Notes under the pieces: model-generated | The model's database searches: none | What the model was told of the DNA's origin: nothing | Seen by the model: the letters and a program-made list of their open reading frames with translations, nothing else | Part shown: piece after piece, positions 1 through 9,361 of the stretch | How positions within the stretch are numbered: the first letter of the stretch is position 1 | Layout: every line of letters starts with the position of its first letter | Position numbers and translations under genes: made by a program | Assembly: GCA_003225315.1 (NCBI GenBank) | Contig: QHZD01000004.1 | Span: forward strand, 1-51,175 | Origin: Acidobacteriota bacterium | GTDB lineage: Bacteria > Acidobacteriota > Terriglobia > Acidiferrales > UBA7541 | DNA length: 51,175 nucleotides | Direction: 5' to 3'

Positions 1-174
1 CGGCTTCGTTCTCACGGGCTACTCGGAAACTGACCACTATTAAACGACGGCCTACCTTGACGGGGGCAGTTTCCCACCGTAGAGTCTCGGCATTCCTTAC
101 ACGACATGCCTTCGACTGGCGACGCGGGCCGAGGCGGCGGCCCTTCGATTGGGCAGACACGGACCGAGGTGATC

Positions 175-1491
175 GTGGCGAACGAAACAGAGACCGCCGT
201 CATGCCCGACGAAGCCAGCATTGTTCGCAAAGTGCGGATGCGGATTATTCCCTTCGTTTTTCTTCTGTATATCATTTCCTTTCTGGACCGGATCAACATC
301 GGGTTTGCCGCGCTGACGATGAACAAGGAGCTGGCCATTACGGCCAAGCAGTTTGGGCTGGTGGCCGGGATATTCTTTTTTGGGTACTTCCTGTTTGAAA
401 TTCCCAGCAACTTGCTGCTGCACAAGTTAGGAGCGCGGATCTGGATCGCGCGGATTTTGATTACCTGGGGAATCCTGGCGACGCTGACCGGCCTAGTGAA
501 TTCGGTGCCGCAACTCTATGTGGTGCGTTTTTTGCTGGGGCTTGCGGAAGCGGGTTATTTTCCAGGAATCGCGTTGTACTTGACGTACTGGTTTCGGCAA
601 CGCGATCAGGCGCAGGCGATTGCTCTGTTCCTTGCGGGCATACCTGTCACAAGCATACTGGGTGCTCCGGTTTCCACTTTTATCATGGATCATGTGCACT
701 GGCTGAGCGTCAGCGGCTGGCGCTGGCTCCTGATTCTGGAAGGAATTCCGGCCGTAATTGGCGGCGTGCTGACGTACTTTTTGCTGCCCAGCCGCCCGGC
801 GGAGGCTAAATTTCTCAGCAAGGAAGAAAAAGACTGGATTGAAGCGGGGCTGGCGAACGAAGAACGCGAGAAACTGGCGAGCCACAAAATTTCAGCGGTG
901 CAGGCGATGATGAATAGGCGGATCTGGCACCTGGGATCGATCGGATTCACCTTGAATACCGCAATGTACGGCATGAATTTTTGGATGCCGCAACTGGTGA
1001 AATCGCTGTCGAGCGGAATATCCAACAGTTTGGTCGGGCTTGTCGTGATGATCCCTCATCTTGTCGGCTTGCCGGTGATGGTACTGGTGTCGCGAAGTTC
1101 CGATCGTAGGCGGGAGCGGAGATTTCATGCGGCGATTCCTGCGATTACCGCCGGAATCGCTTTGGCGTCACTGGGGGCGACACATTCCATTTTTGCAACG
1201 GTCGTGCTTCTGTCGTTTGCTGCGCTGGGCATCTACAGCGTCTATGGCCCTTTCTATTCGCTGCCGGGCGATTTCCTGACGGGATTTGCGGCCGCGTCCG
1301 GGATCGCCCTGGTGAGTTCGCTCGCGAATCTGGGCGGATTCGTGGGACCTTATGCGATCGGCTGGATCAGCCAAGAAACGGGAAGCCTGTACGGCGGCTT
1401 GGCGGTTGCGGGCGTTTCGTTGTTTGCGTCGGCAACGTTGATGTTGCTGCTTCCAAGAAGGCTGCGCGGGAACGCGGGTGAACGCGGCTGA
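175..1491 (+). CDS. MFS transporter, anion:cation symporter (ACS) type
   Basis: A 438-residue inner-membrane permease with about 12 hydrophobic segments split by a charged central loop (about residues 205-240). After the first membrane segment it carries the LDRINIGFA signature (about residues 37-45) seen in the ACS/phthalate-tartrate branch of the major facilitator superfamily, whose members import organic acid anions with protons or sodium. The substrate cannot be read from the sequence. The reading frame is open from an ATG at 106, but I prefer the GTG at 175 because GAGGT lies 4 nt upstream (166-170) and the 106 start has no ribosome site; an ATG at 202 is also possible. It ends 5 nt before the stop of the convergent methyltransferase gene. 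Nothing nearby encodes an obvious catabolic pathway. Confidence 0.85.
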   Translation: MANETETAVMPDEASIVRKVRMRIIPFVFLLYIISFLDRINIGFAALTMNKELAITAKQFGLVAGIFFFGYFLFEIPSNLLLHKLGARIWIARILITWGILATLTGLVNSVPQLYVVRFLLGLAEAGYFPGIALYLTYWFRQRDQAQAIALFLAGIPVTSILGAPVSTFIMDHVHWLSVSGWRWLLILEGIPAVIGGVLTYFLLPSRPAEAKFLSKEEKDWIEAGLANEEREKLASHKISAVQAMMNRRIWHLGSIGFTLNTAMYGMNFWMPQLVKSLSSGISNSLVGLVVMIPHLVGLPVMVLVSRSSDRRRERRFHAAIPAITAGIALASLGATHSIFATVVLLSFAALGIYSVYGPFYSLPGDFLTGFAAASGIALVSSLANLGGFVGPYAIGWISQETGSLYGGLAVAGVSLFASATLMLLLPRRLRGNAGERG

Positions 1492-1496
1492 GGGAA

Positions 1497-2333
1497 CTAG
1501 GTATGCGTTGCGGGTTTGCGGGACCAGGCGCCGACCATGGCCATCCAGGTGACAACCGAGTTTGACGCCGCGACCTCGGCTTGAAGCCGTTCTCGTAGCG
1601 TATTAAGGTCACCGAGCGGCTCGAGGGGGAGATTAAATTGACGAGCTTGCGGCAATAAACTGGCAAGAACGTCGGGGACCCAGCGTACGAATTCCGGATC
1701 ATTGCCGAGCGGCATCTCCAGACTCATGGTTGGTGGAGACAGTCCCGCCTGCTGGAAAATCTGGTAAAGAGCGAACCCCATCTCCGTGTTTGCGCCGGAA
1801 CGCCGAAAAGTTTCGTGAATCAGCGAAGTGGCCGCAAACCAGAGCGGCAGGCGCGCGGCAAGCAGAAGAAAAGGCGCCCAAGAGAGTTCGTGGAAAGCAA
1901 CCACTCCGCCCGGACGAACCAGCGGAGTTAAGGAACGCAGGACGGCAAGGGGATCGGAAAGAAACATCAGGATGAAACGACCCACGACAGCGTCGAAGGG
2001 CTTGCTGCTAGAGATTTGAGAAACATCGGATTGAGTGAAGGTCACATTGGGCAAGCCGGCATCGGCGACGCGAGCACCGGCACGCGCGATCGAGCGCGGG
2101 TCGCGCTCAACGCCGACTACTTCACCGGAGGGACCAACCAGCTTGGCTGCAAGCATGGCTACATCGCCGACGCCTGAGCCGAGGTCAAGCACACGTTGGC
2201 CGGGACCAATGCCCGCGCTACGGAAGAATCGCTCCGTGAACGGAGCAAGCAGCGCGGCTTGCCGGATGAGGCGCTCATGTTCCGCATCGGTACTGCCGAG
2301 AGCATAGTTAGGAGCGGAGTTGGTCGTCGTCAT
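1497..2333 (-). CDS. Class I SAM-dependent methyltransferase
   Basis: A 278-residue soluble enzyme with the Rossmann-type SAM fold. Motif I, VLDLGSGVGD, is at about residues 48-57, and the acidic residue that binds the ribose follows in VVGVERD (about 72-78). The middle part (DAVVGRFILMFLSDP) matches motif II and post-II of UbiE/small-molecule methyltransferases, and VRPGGVVAFHE resembles motif III. The acceptor substrate is unknown. The open frame extends to 2513, but the start at 2333 puts the N-terminus (MTTTNSAPNYALG) at the usual distance from motif I, and the upstream extension is proline- and serine-rich and atypical. It is divergent from the TPR-GGDEF gene and shares a 256-bp upstream region with it. 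Confidence 0.8.
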   Translation of the reverse strand: MTTTNSAPNYALGSTDAEHERLIRQAALLAPFTERFFRSAGIGPGQRVLDLGSGVGDVAMLAAKLVGPSGEVVGVERDPRSIARAGARVADAGLPNVTFTQSDVSQISSSKPFDAVVGRFILMFLSDPLAVLRSLTPLVRPGGVVAFHELSWAPFLLLAARLPLWFAATSLIHETFRRSGANTEMGFALYQIFQQAGLSPPTMSLEMPLGNDPEFVRWVPDVLASLLPQARQFNLPLEPLGDLNTLRERLQAEVAASNSVVTWMAMVGAWSRKPATHT

Positions 2334-2589
2334 GATGCTGACCGATTGTAACACTGGGACACTCTGCAGCTGGCGCGGTTGATTCTGAGAAGATGGATTC
2401 GGGTGACGCATACTGCATCGGTGGATTTCGTGCGTTTTGCCGCTTCCCGATGGGGGTATATAGTTAATCAGGGGAGTTTGCGCCGGACGCAACGTGGAGC
2501 CCGGCCCCGTCATCTATTTTGAAAATTGTTTAGCATGGGTTTGGCACCGGATCGACAGCTTTCAGTCACCGCAAAGGCAACCTGAACGG

Positions 2590-5181
2590 ATGGCCGCAGA
2601 CGTAAGCAAACATCTGGATCGCGCCAAGCGCTTCCTCGAGAAGAACCGCGTCGAGGACGCCATCGTGGCGTATCTCGCCGTGCTCGACGAGTCGCCGCAG
2701 CACCAGGAAGCCACGCAAGCGCTCGGCGATCTCTACGCACGGATGGACCAGCCGGACCGAGCGGCTGTTTACTACGGCCTGCTGTTTGATTTGCTGGTCG
2801 ATCCAAAGGACGAGACCAAGGCGCTGGCTATCTACAACCGCTTTCTGCGCGCTGGCCGGGGGCAGCCGCCCGAGCGCATCGCTCGATACGCCTTCCTGCA
2901 ACAAAAACAGAATCATCCCGAGGAAGCCATTGAGCAGTACACGAAAGCCGCGGAGCTATTCGCGGCCGCGAACCGTGATGAGGACGCGCTCTTCTGCTGG
3001 GAGCGGCTCTCGCAGCTCGACCCGGAAAATCTGTCGCGGCAGCTTCGTCTTGCGGAAGGAGCCGAACGCATCGGCAAGAATGCTCTGGCCGCGCGAGCGT
3101 TTTTGCGGGCCGGGCAGCTTGCTTCGGCGAGCGGCGCATCCGCGGATGCGCTGCAAATTCTTGGCCGCGCGTACAAACTTGCGCCGCAAGAACGCAGCGT
3201 GGCATTGCTGTACGCCCAGGCAAACATGCAGACGGGAAACGCCGTACGTGCTGCCACCCTGCTGGAACCTTTTGCCGCATCCGAAAGCGACGCGGCCTTT
3301 CTCGTAACATTTAGCGACGCGCTGATGCGATCGGGAAGCCTTGAACGCGCGAGAGGGCTACTGGAGCGTCTTCTCCGAGAAAAAAATGAAGGCGTAACCC
3401 ATCTGTTCGAACTCGCGGATCGTTACGTCGCCGCGGGTCAGGATCAGAAAGCAACTGAAGTCCTGTTGTTGCTGAAGCGGCGGATGTTTGCCGACAAAAA
3501 GCAAAATGAATTCGTGGCGTTGATGGATGGCGTGGGCGCCAAATATCCGCATTCGCAGACGATTCTTGAATTCTGGGCGTCCATCCACAATGAATTGAAC
3601 CGCGAATCGCAATATTTCGAAGTGCTCATCAAGCTGTTCGATGTGTACCTTACGTCGGGAGACGTTAAGAAGGCGGCGGAGTCCCTCGAGAGGCTGGTGG
3701 ACATCGACGCGTACGACTTCCGCAATCAAGAGAGGATGGAACTGCTGCGCGGCAAAGTGGACGAGGGCCAGCTGAAACGGATTGCCAGCCGACTATTGAA
3801 GTCCGGCACTCCGACGCCGGGGCACGCTTCCCATGCGCATCACGCGGCGGCTACTCCAGCTCCTACTCCCGGCAGTGAAGAGGGCCGGCAAGTGCAGGCA
3901 CTGGAAGACTTGATCGTGCAGACAGAGATTTTTTTGCAGTACTCGCTGCATAACAAGGCGCTGGAGCGCCTGCAAAAAATCGCGGCGATATTCCCCGGAG
4001 AAGAAGAACGGAACGCGCGGCTTTCCAATCTCTACCAAATGGCGAACTGGTGGCCCCAGGGAGCGCCGCCCAAGCCTAAGACAAGTCCTGCCACCGTAGC
4101 GGCCGCACCGGTCGCACGCGTCGAAGAGGCGCCTTCGCCTATCACCACGAAAACCGGAGTGTATTCAGCGGAGACGTTGCGGGATCTTTCCAAGATTTCC
4201 GAGGTCAACCAAAAAATATTCCGTCAGCAGACGCCGCGAGCGATGCTGAACACAACTGTCAGCGAAGTGGGCACCTATCTGCGCGGAACTCGCGCGCTGG
4301 CCGTTGTCGGCGCACCAGGGAGGCCGCCGGAAATGGCCGCGGAGTTTTGCGCGCCTGGAGTGAAGCCTGCGCCTGGCGCACAGGTGGTGCTGCTTCTCGC
4401 GCACATCGAGAAGGCGGAGCCGGACGAACTCGGCGGGCTGGTGGTGCAGGCGTCCGAGGGATCGATTTTGAGTGATCTGGGGCTGGCGACGGCGCTGGGC
4501 GTGATGATCATGGACAAAGAGACGCAGATGCCAGCGGGAATGTTGATCGTAGGACATGCCGAAGACCACAAGTGGAAGCCGAATGAGGCTTATTTCCTGC
4601 AAGCTATCGGCGACCAGATGCTGATGAGCGTGAGCCACACGCGGCTGCGGTCGCTGGTGCGGCGCATGGGCGTTTCCGATGACCGTTCCGGCTTGCTGAG
4701 CCGCAGCTCGTACCAGAGTTGTTTGCTGACGGAGGCGGACCGCGCGCGGACGCAGGCGACGCCGCTGGCGCTGACGATTCTGCAGATTGACCACGGGGCG
4801 GAATTGCTGAGGCAGCAAGGAGAGTCGCCGCTGGAGCGATTTTTAGAGCAACTGGCGCGGTCGTTGCAGCCGATCGTGCGGCAGAACGACGTGGCGGTAA
4901 AATATACGTCGTGGTCGCTGGCGTTTATTCTGCCGGATACGACTTTGGCGGGGGCGCAGAACCTGGCGGATAAACTGCGGCGCGCGGCGAGCGGGCTGCG
5001 GCCGCCATGGGACTCGACTCAGATTACGCTGAGCGCGGGAATCGTCGAAGCCGTGCCGAAGCATGAGTTCGACAGCGAGGATATTGTGACGGACTTGATC
5101 AATCGCGCGGAGTTTTCGATTGAAGAGGCGAGGAAGCGCGGCGGGGATACGGTGGTGGCGCTCGAAACGCCAAAGCCTTAG
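2590..5181 (+). CDS. TPR-GAF-degenerate GGDEF signalling protein
   Basis: An 863-residue protein without signal peptide or membrane segments. The first roughly 400 residues are helical TPR-like repeats (for example EDAIVAYLAVLDESPQHQEA and EEAIEQYTKAAELFAAANRD). A His/Pro/Ala-rich linker follows, then more TPR, then a GAF-like domain (about 545-690) and a C-terminal domain with the length and ends of a diguanylate cyclase (about 700-855, ending in the typical IEEARKRGGDTVV). Where active cyclases have GGDEF this protein has TSWSL (about 773-777, inside KYTSWSLAFILPDT), so it should not make c-di-GMP; it may bind nucleotide or act as a scaffold. The frame opens at a GTG (2494), but ATG 2590 starts directly before the first TPR helix. 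Domain limits are by eye. Confidence 0.75.
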   Translation: MAADVSKHLDRAKRFLEKNRVEDAIVAYLAVLDESPQHQEATQALGDLYARMDQPDRAAVYYGLLFDLLVDPKDETKALAIYNRFLRAGRGQPPERIARYAFLQQKQNHPEEAIEQYTKAAELFAAANRDEDALFCWERLSQLDPENLSRQLRLAEGAERIGKNALAARAFLRAGQLASASGASADALQILGRAYKLAPQERSVALLYAQANMQTGNAVRAATLLEPFAASESDAAFLVTFSDALMRSGSLERARGLLERLLREKNEGVTHLFELADRYVAAGQDQKATEVLLLLKRRMFADKKQNEFVALMDGVGAKYPHSQTILEFWASIHNELNRESQYFEVLIKLFDVYLTSGDVKKAAESLERLVDIDAYDFRNQERMELLRGKVDEGQLKRIASRLLKSGTPTPGHASHAHHAAATPAPTPGSEEGRQVQALEDLIVQTEIFLQYSLHNKALERLQKIAAIFPGEEERNARLSNLYQMANWWPQGAPPKPKTSPATVAAAPVARVEEAPSPITTKTGVYSAETLRDLSKISEVNQKIFRQQTPRAMLNTTVSEVGTYLRGTRALAVVGAPGRPPEMAAEFCAPGVKPAPGAQVVLLLAHIEKAEPDELGGLVVQASEGSILSDLGLATALGVMIMDKETQMPAGMLIVGHAEDHKWKPNEAYFLQAIGDQMLMSVSHTRLRSLVRRMGVSDDRSGLLSRSSYQSCLLTEADRARTQATPLALTILQIDHGAELLRQQGESPLERFLEQLARSLQPIVRQNDVAVKYTSWSLAFILPDTTLAGAQNLADKLRRAASGLRPPWDSTQITLSAGIVEAVPKHEFDSEDIVTDLINRAEFSIEEARKRGGDTVVALETPKP

Positions 5182-5268
5182 ACCGCTTGGGGCCCGCGCG
5201 TGGTTGTGACGCTTGGTGGCCGAGGTTGTGATGAGTACCAAGGTTTTCATTCCGCACTCTTTCTCAGC

Positions 5269-6750
5269 TCAGCGCCCGTAGGTCTTCCGCAGATATTCCG
5301 CCGTGGATTGCATCAGATCGCTGTAGTCGCTGTGCAGCACTTCGCGCAGCGCTGCATCGGTAGCCATTCCGGCGCCGATGCGATCGAGAATTCTGTCAAT
5401 ATCCGTGATTCCGCTGGCCTGTTGGATGTATTCGACATTCGCCAGCGCCCATGCATACGCATACCGCGCGGTATCTCCGCTCATGTTCATCCACGAGCCT
5501 TCGAGCCGGCTGAGCGGGATGGCACGGCCGGCGCTGTAAATCTGCAGCAGAACCGCGGCATCTTCCCGGCTGCGCTGGCCCTCCATCCATTGTGCAAGTC
5601 CTTCTTGAATCCAGGTCGGCGCGCGAATCGCGCAACTAGCCGCCAGCCCGATGCAAGCGCTGCGCGTCTTCTGCGCGATGAAGCTGTGCGTCAGCTCATG
5701 TTTGAGGATGCGCGACAGTTCTCCATCAACGCTCGTCAGACCCTGCACCGGTACGCGGATGCGTCCGTCATTCAGCGCGCCCGCCCACGCCGGCGCCTTG
5801 GTGATGTCGCTGAAGGCATCTTGCGTATAGAGAATCACGCCAATCGATTCCGGCGGCGTAAAGTTCAGCTCGGACTCAATTTCCGAATAGTGCCTCTCCA
5901 GTGTTCGGAGCACGTCGCGGGCCAGCGCCGGCGCAGACGCGCCGCTGTAGCGCAGCTTGAAGTGGCTGCTCTCATTCTCCTTGTAACTCTCTTCTTCCTT
6001 CTTATCGGCCAGTGCTTTGTCGAGCGCCACCTGGACTTCTTTATCCGGCCGCAGGGCCAGTGCGCGCTTCCACTCCGCAACCGCCTGGTCTAATTTGTTC
6101 AAGCCGTAATAGGCCCAGCCTTCCAGCTTCGACACGTCGGCGTCGTCCGGCGCAAAACGCCGCGCACGCTCCAGGTATTCCAGCGACTCCTTAAACTCGC
6201 TCCGGCGAAGCAGAAGGTAGCCTACATTCATCAAAAACACCGGTTCTTGCGGCGCATAAGTCAACGCCGTTCGCGCATCGATGAGGGCATGCTCCATGTC
6301 GCCGTGGGCTAATTCGAGATTTGCCGCCAGATGATGCCCTAGTGCTGCGCTCCGATTGGCAGAAGGTTCGCCCGAACGAGCCGCACTTTCCAATTTCGCA
6401 ATGTATTGCCGGTCGATCGCACCATCGTGGACAGCACCCAGTTCGACTTCAGCGCTCGCTCCACGCGCTTCCATCCTCGGCGGAGCGATAGCCAGATTCG
6501 CGGCATCGGCTCCTGATGAACCGGGCATGGGGGCGTCACTGCCCTTCTCAATGTGATCGACGATGGATTTCGGCAAGCTTAATTCGCCGGCGGAGGTCAG
6601 GTACTTTACCTTGTCTCCCTCTTCCACTGCGCTCAGGGCCATGATGCGGCGGCCATTCTTTAGGACTATCGTGTCCGCCGCTGCGCGACTGCTCAAGAAC
6701 AGGAGCACAACGCAGAGCGAGACACCGCGAATTCGGCTAACTGAAATCAT
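5269..6750 (-). CDS. Exported TPR protein with gluzincin (peptidase MA-like) metalloprotease domain
   Basis: A 493-residue secreted or periplasmic protein. The N-terminus has a signal peptide (VSLCVVLLFLSSRAAA) followed by a short region with TIVLKNGRRI, which occurs in many acidobacterial exported proteins. TPR-like helices occupy about residues 125-235. The C-terminal half is a zinc-peptidase domain with HELTH (H351, E352, H355) and a downstream glutamate in WIQEGLAQW (E383), the gluzincin pattern of the peptidase MA family. Substrates are unknown. I chose ATG 6750 because GGAAG lies about 10-12 nt upstream; the ATG at 6768 is the alternative. The gene is divergent from the M1-like peptidase, and 88 bp between the two starts must hold both promoters. 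The long plus-strand frame opposite (5200-6093) is a shadow. Confidence 0.78.
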   Translation of the reverse strand: MISVSRIRGVSLCVVLLFLSSRAAADTIVLKNGRRIMALSAVEEGDKVKYLTSAGELSLPKSIVDHIEKGSDAPMPGSSGADAANLAIAPPRMEARGASAEVELGAVHDGAIDRQYIAKLESAARSGEPSANRSAALGHHLAANLELAHGDMEHALIDARTALTYAPQEPVFLMNVGYLLLRRSEFKESLEYLERARRFAPDDADVSKLEGWAYYGLNKLDQAVAEWKRALALRPDKEVQVALDKALADKKEEESYKENESSHFKLRYSGASAPALARDVLRTLERHYSEIESELNFTPPESIGVILYTQDAFSDITKAPAWAGALNDGRIRVPVQGLTSVDGELSRILKHELTHSFIAQKTRSACIGLAASCAIRAPTWIQEGLAQWMEGQRSREDAAVLLQIYSAGRAIPLSRLEGSWMNMSGDTARYAYAWALANVEYIQQASGITDIDRILDRIGAGMATDAALREVLHSDYSDLMQSTAEYLRKTYGR

Positions 6751-6838
6751 GAGGCGGTATCTTCCCATTTTAATTCGAGGCCGCGAGTTTGCGCCGCCTG
6801 CCTTGTTCCCTCATGCCGAATATGACTACACTTCTTCT

Positions 6839-9274
6839 ATGAAGGTGGGGGGAGTCTTTTTCGCGCTGTGGTGTCTCCTGGCGCCAGCGGCATTTCCAGA
6901 AGAGAGATCGCCGCATGAATTATATGATGCGATCAAGGCGCTCCGAGTCGATCCTTCCAGTGTTTATCGCATCTCTCCCGCAAACGACATCCAATTGCGC
7001 CGTGGCGAGGCGGTTCTCTCGTTTGAGGAAGGGGCCCTCACCTTTTTCTCTCCGCTCGATGGACAGATTACCGGCGCTGTGTTTTCCGGGCGCGGCCACG
7101 TGTTGGCAGTCCCGCGCGATCCGGTAGAAAAACAGCAGATGGGGCGTTTTCTCGGAGCGCCGGTCCTCGATGAGGAATTCATCAACGGCTATCTGCGTTT
7201 CACGGACGACACCGCCGGGGAACTTCTCCGGCAATTCCACGCCGCAAATCTTACGCCTCAAACGGATACATCTATCGGCGCGCAGTGGGACTCCGCGGTG
7301 GCTCAGCTCAATCCCAGCTACACTCTTCGCATTCTCACTGAACGGTTGTCGACCAACCCCAGGCCCTGCTTCTACGCCGGATTTGAAGGCACGGCCACTG
7401 GCCCGTTCGATGTCGTGCTTGACGCGCAGCGGGACGAGCAATTCCTTCTCGGACAAGTTCACAAAGGAGGCGGTGACAGTTCGTACGATGTCTGGACCTC
7501 GCATCGAATTCCAGATATTCCCGTATTTCCAACGGCCTTTCGCGCATTGAGCTACTCCATCGAGACCACCATTTCCCCCAATAACTCACTGGATGCCACA
7601 GCCAGCGTGCATTTGCGCGCAATAGGCGGGACAGAGCGCGTTCTTTCTTTCCAGCTCTCCCGGGCTCTGACCATTGACGGCGTCACAAGCGAGCAAGGCG
7701 CTTCCTTGGCTTTTTTTCAGAACGAGGGCATGAATCTCCAGGAGCGCAGCGCGCGAGGCAACGACTATCTGAATGTCGTTCTTCCGCAGGCGCCGCGGCC
7801 TAATCAGGAATTCACTCTTCGTTTTCATTATCGCGGCGACGTCATCCATAACGCCGGAAACGGCGTGTTGTTCGTCGGAGCGAGAGAAAGCTGGTACCCC
7901 CACCTGGGAGATAGCGCGGAATTTTCCGACTATGATCTCCTTCTGCGCTGGCCCCACAAACTTCGGCTGGTCGCCACCGGCTCTAAAGTCGAAGAGCACG
8001 AGGAAGGAGATTTCCGCGTTGGCCACTGGAAAGCGGAGAAGCCCATATCCGTCGCCGGCTTCAATCTCGGTGAATATGCTTCAGCCTCCATTGTCACCGA
8101 GGCTCGTGCCATCGAGGTCTTTGCCAATCGCGAACTCGAAGACGATCTTGTGAAGCGCCTTTCTGCGCGGAACATGGAAACATTGGATCCCTCTTCCAGA
8201 CGATTTGGTGCTGCAGCGACGGGGCGTCCGGTCGCACCGCCTCCTCCCCCCACTCCCAGCCCGGCCGATGCGCTCAAGCAGCTAGGCAAAGAGATCGATT
8301 CCGCGGTCCGTTTTTACGAAGTATTCAGCGGCCCCTTTCCCTTCCACAGCCTCAGCGTCTCGCAGATACCCGGAACCTTTGGGCAAGGCTGGCCCGGTCT
8401 GCTCTATGTTTCCACGTACTCCTTTTTGCCTTCCGAAGCCCAACAACGCGCGGGACTGAGCACGGCCGGACAGGAGCACTACACCGAGCTGGTTCCTTAT
8501 CACGAAGTGGCACATCAATGGTGGGGAAACGTCGTGGCATGGTCGAGCTACCGCGACCAGTGGATTGACGAGGCTATAGCGAATTACCTCGCCGTGCTGT
8601 TTGCCGATACCAAGAAGAATCCGGACCACAAGCTGCACGTCTGGCTGGCTCGCTACCGGCAGCAACTCGTAGAGAAAAAGCCGGGCGCCAGCGAACCACC
8701 GGGCGAGATAGGCCCCCTCGCCCTCGGTCTCCGCCTCAATTCCTCAAAGTCGCCGTCCGGCTACGAAGAGATCGTCTACAGCAAGGGCACGTGGATCTTT
8801 CACATGTTGCGAGAAATGCTGCGGCAGCCCGGCGCCAAAAATCCTGACTCGCGCTTTTGCACCCTCCTGCAAACGCTGGTAACCAAGTACGCCTACCGCG
8901 CGCTTTCCACCGATGACCTGCAGCACGAAGTGGAGGGGGTCATGACGCCCGGCATGGACCTTGAAGGCGGACACTCGATGGAATGGTTCTTCGAAGAGTG
9001 GGTGCGCGGAACCGGAATCCCGCACTATCGCGTGGAATTCACGACTCACCACACGGAAAAGGGCTATCTGATCCGCGGTCATCTTTTTCAGACCGGGGTG
9101 CCGCGCTCATTTATCGCCAGCGTTCCCCTTTATGCCGCCGGCGCTGGATACGGAACGCTCCTGGGCACCGTAGTAACGGCCGGTCCGGAAACACCGTTTC
9201 AGTTCGTCACTACAGTTCCGCCACACAAAATTGTCATCGACCCCCGGATGACGCTGCTTTGTGCCTCGGAGTGA
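6839..9274 (+). CDS. Exported M1-family (gluzincin) metallopeptidase
   Basis: An 811-residue protein with a signal peptide (VFFALWCLLAPAAFPE). The zinc site is canonical for M1 peptidases: HEVAH (H555, E556, H559) with the third ligand 19 residues later in WIDEA (E578). A Tyr-containing helix (SGYEEIVYSKGTWIFHML) follows and may carry the catalytic tyrosine. The usual aminopeptidase motif GxMEN, expected about 30-40 residues before HExxH, is not seen; the region reads IPGTFGQGWPGLLY, so exopeptidase activity is uncertain. A proline-rich linker (PPPPPTPSP) lies before the catalytic domain. The frame is open from 6563, but ATG 6839 places the signal peptide at the N-terminus. Likely periplasmic or outer surface. 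It is divergently paired with another exported metallopeptidase. Confidence 0.82.
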   Translation: MKVGGVFFALWCLLAPAAFPEERSPHELYDAIKALRVDPSSVYRISPANDIQLRRGEAVLSFEEGALTFFSPLDGQITGAVFSGRGHVLAVPRDPVEKQQMGRFLGAPVLDEEFINGYLRFTDDTAGELLRQFHAANLTPQTDTSIGAQWDSAVAQLNPSYTLRILTERLSTNPRPCFYAGFEGTATGPFDVVLDAQRDEQFLLGQVHKGGGDSSYDVWTSHRIPDIPVFPTAFRALSYSIETTISPNNSLDATASVHLRAIGGTERVLSFQLSRALTIDGVTSEQGASLAFFQNEGMNLQERSARGNDYLNVVLPQAPRPNQEFTLRFHYRGDVIHNAGNGVLFVGARESWYPHLGDSAEFSDYDLLLRWPHKLRLVATGSKVEEHEEGDFRVGHWKAEKPISVAGFNLGEYASASIVTEARAIEVFANRELEDDLVKRLSARNMETLDPSSRRFGAAATGRPVAPPPPPTPSPADALKQLGKEIDSAVRFYEVFSGPFPFHSLSVSQIPGTFGQGWPGLLYVSTYSFLPSEAQQRAGLSTAGQEHYTELVPYHEVAHQWWGNVVAWSSYRDQWIDEAIANYLAVLFADTKKNPDHKLHVWLARYRQQLVEKKPGASEPPGEIGPLALGLRLNSSKSPSGYEEIVYSKGTWIFHMLREMLRQPGAKNPDSRFCTLLQTLVTKYAYRALSTDDLQHEVEGVMTPGMDLEGGHSMEWFFEEWVRGTGIPHYRVEFTTHHTEKGYLIRGHLFQTGVPRSFIASVPLYAAGAGYGTLLGTVVTAGPETPFQFVTTVPPHKIVIDPRMTLLCASE

Positions 9275-9361
9275 AAAAAACTTTCGTTTTGGAATGCGGT
9301 GCCCTGGGGCAGAACTCTTCAGTCGAACGTCGGCTGGATTCAACTCGAGTGGGATGAAATT

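Noticed and set aside
2540-2575. A possible sigma-54 promoter (TGGCAC) upstream of the TPR-GGDEF gene
   Set aside because: The -12 element does not match (CGAC where TTGC is needed) with the right spacing.
5200-6093. A 297-residue plus-strand frame in the peptidase MA gene
   Set aside because: The minus-strand gene has HELTH and a signal peptide; the plus frame is Arg/Ala-rich with no domain.
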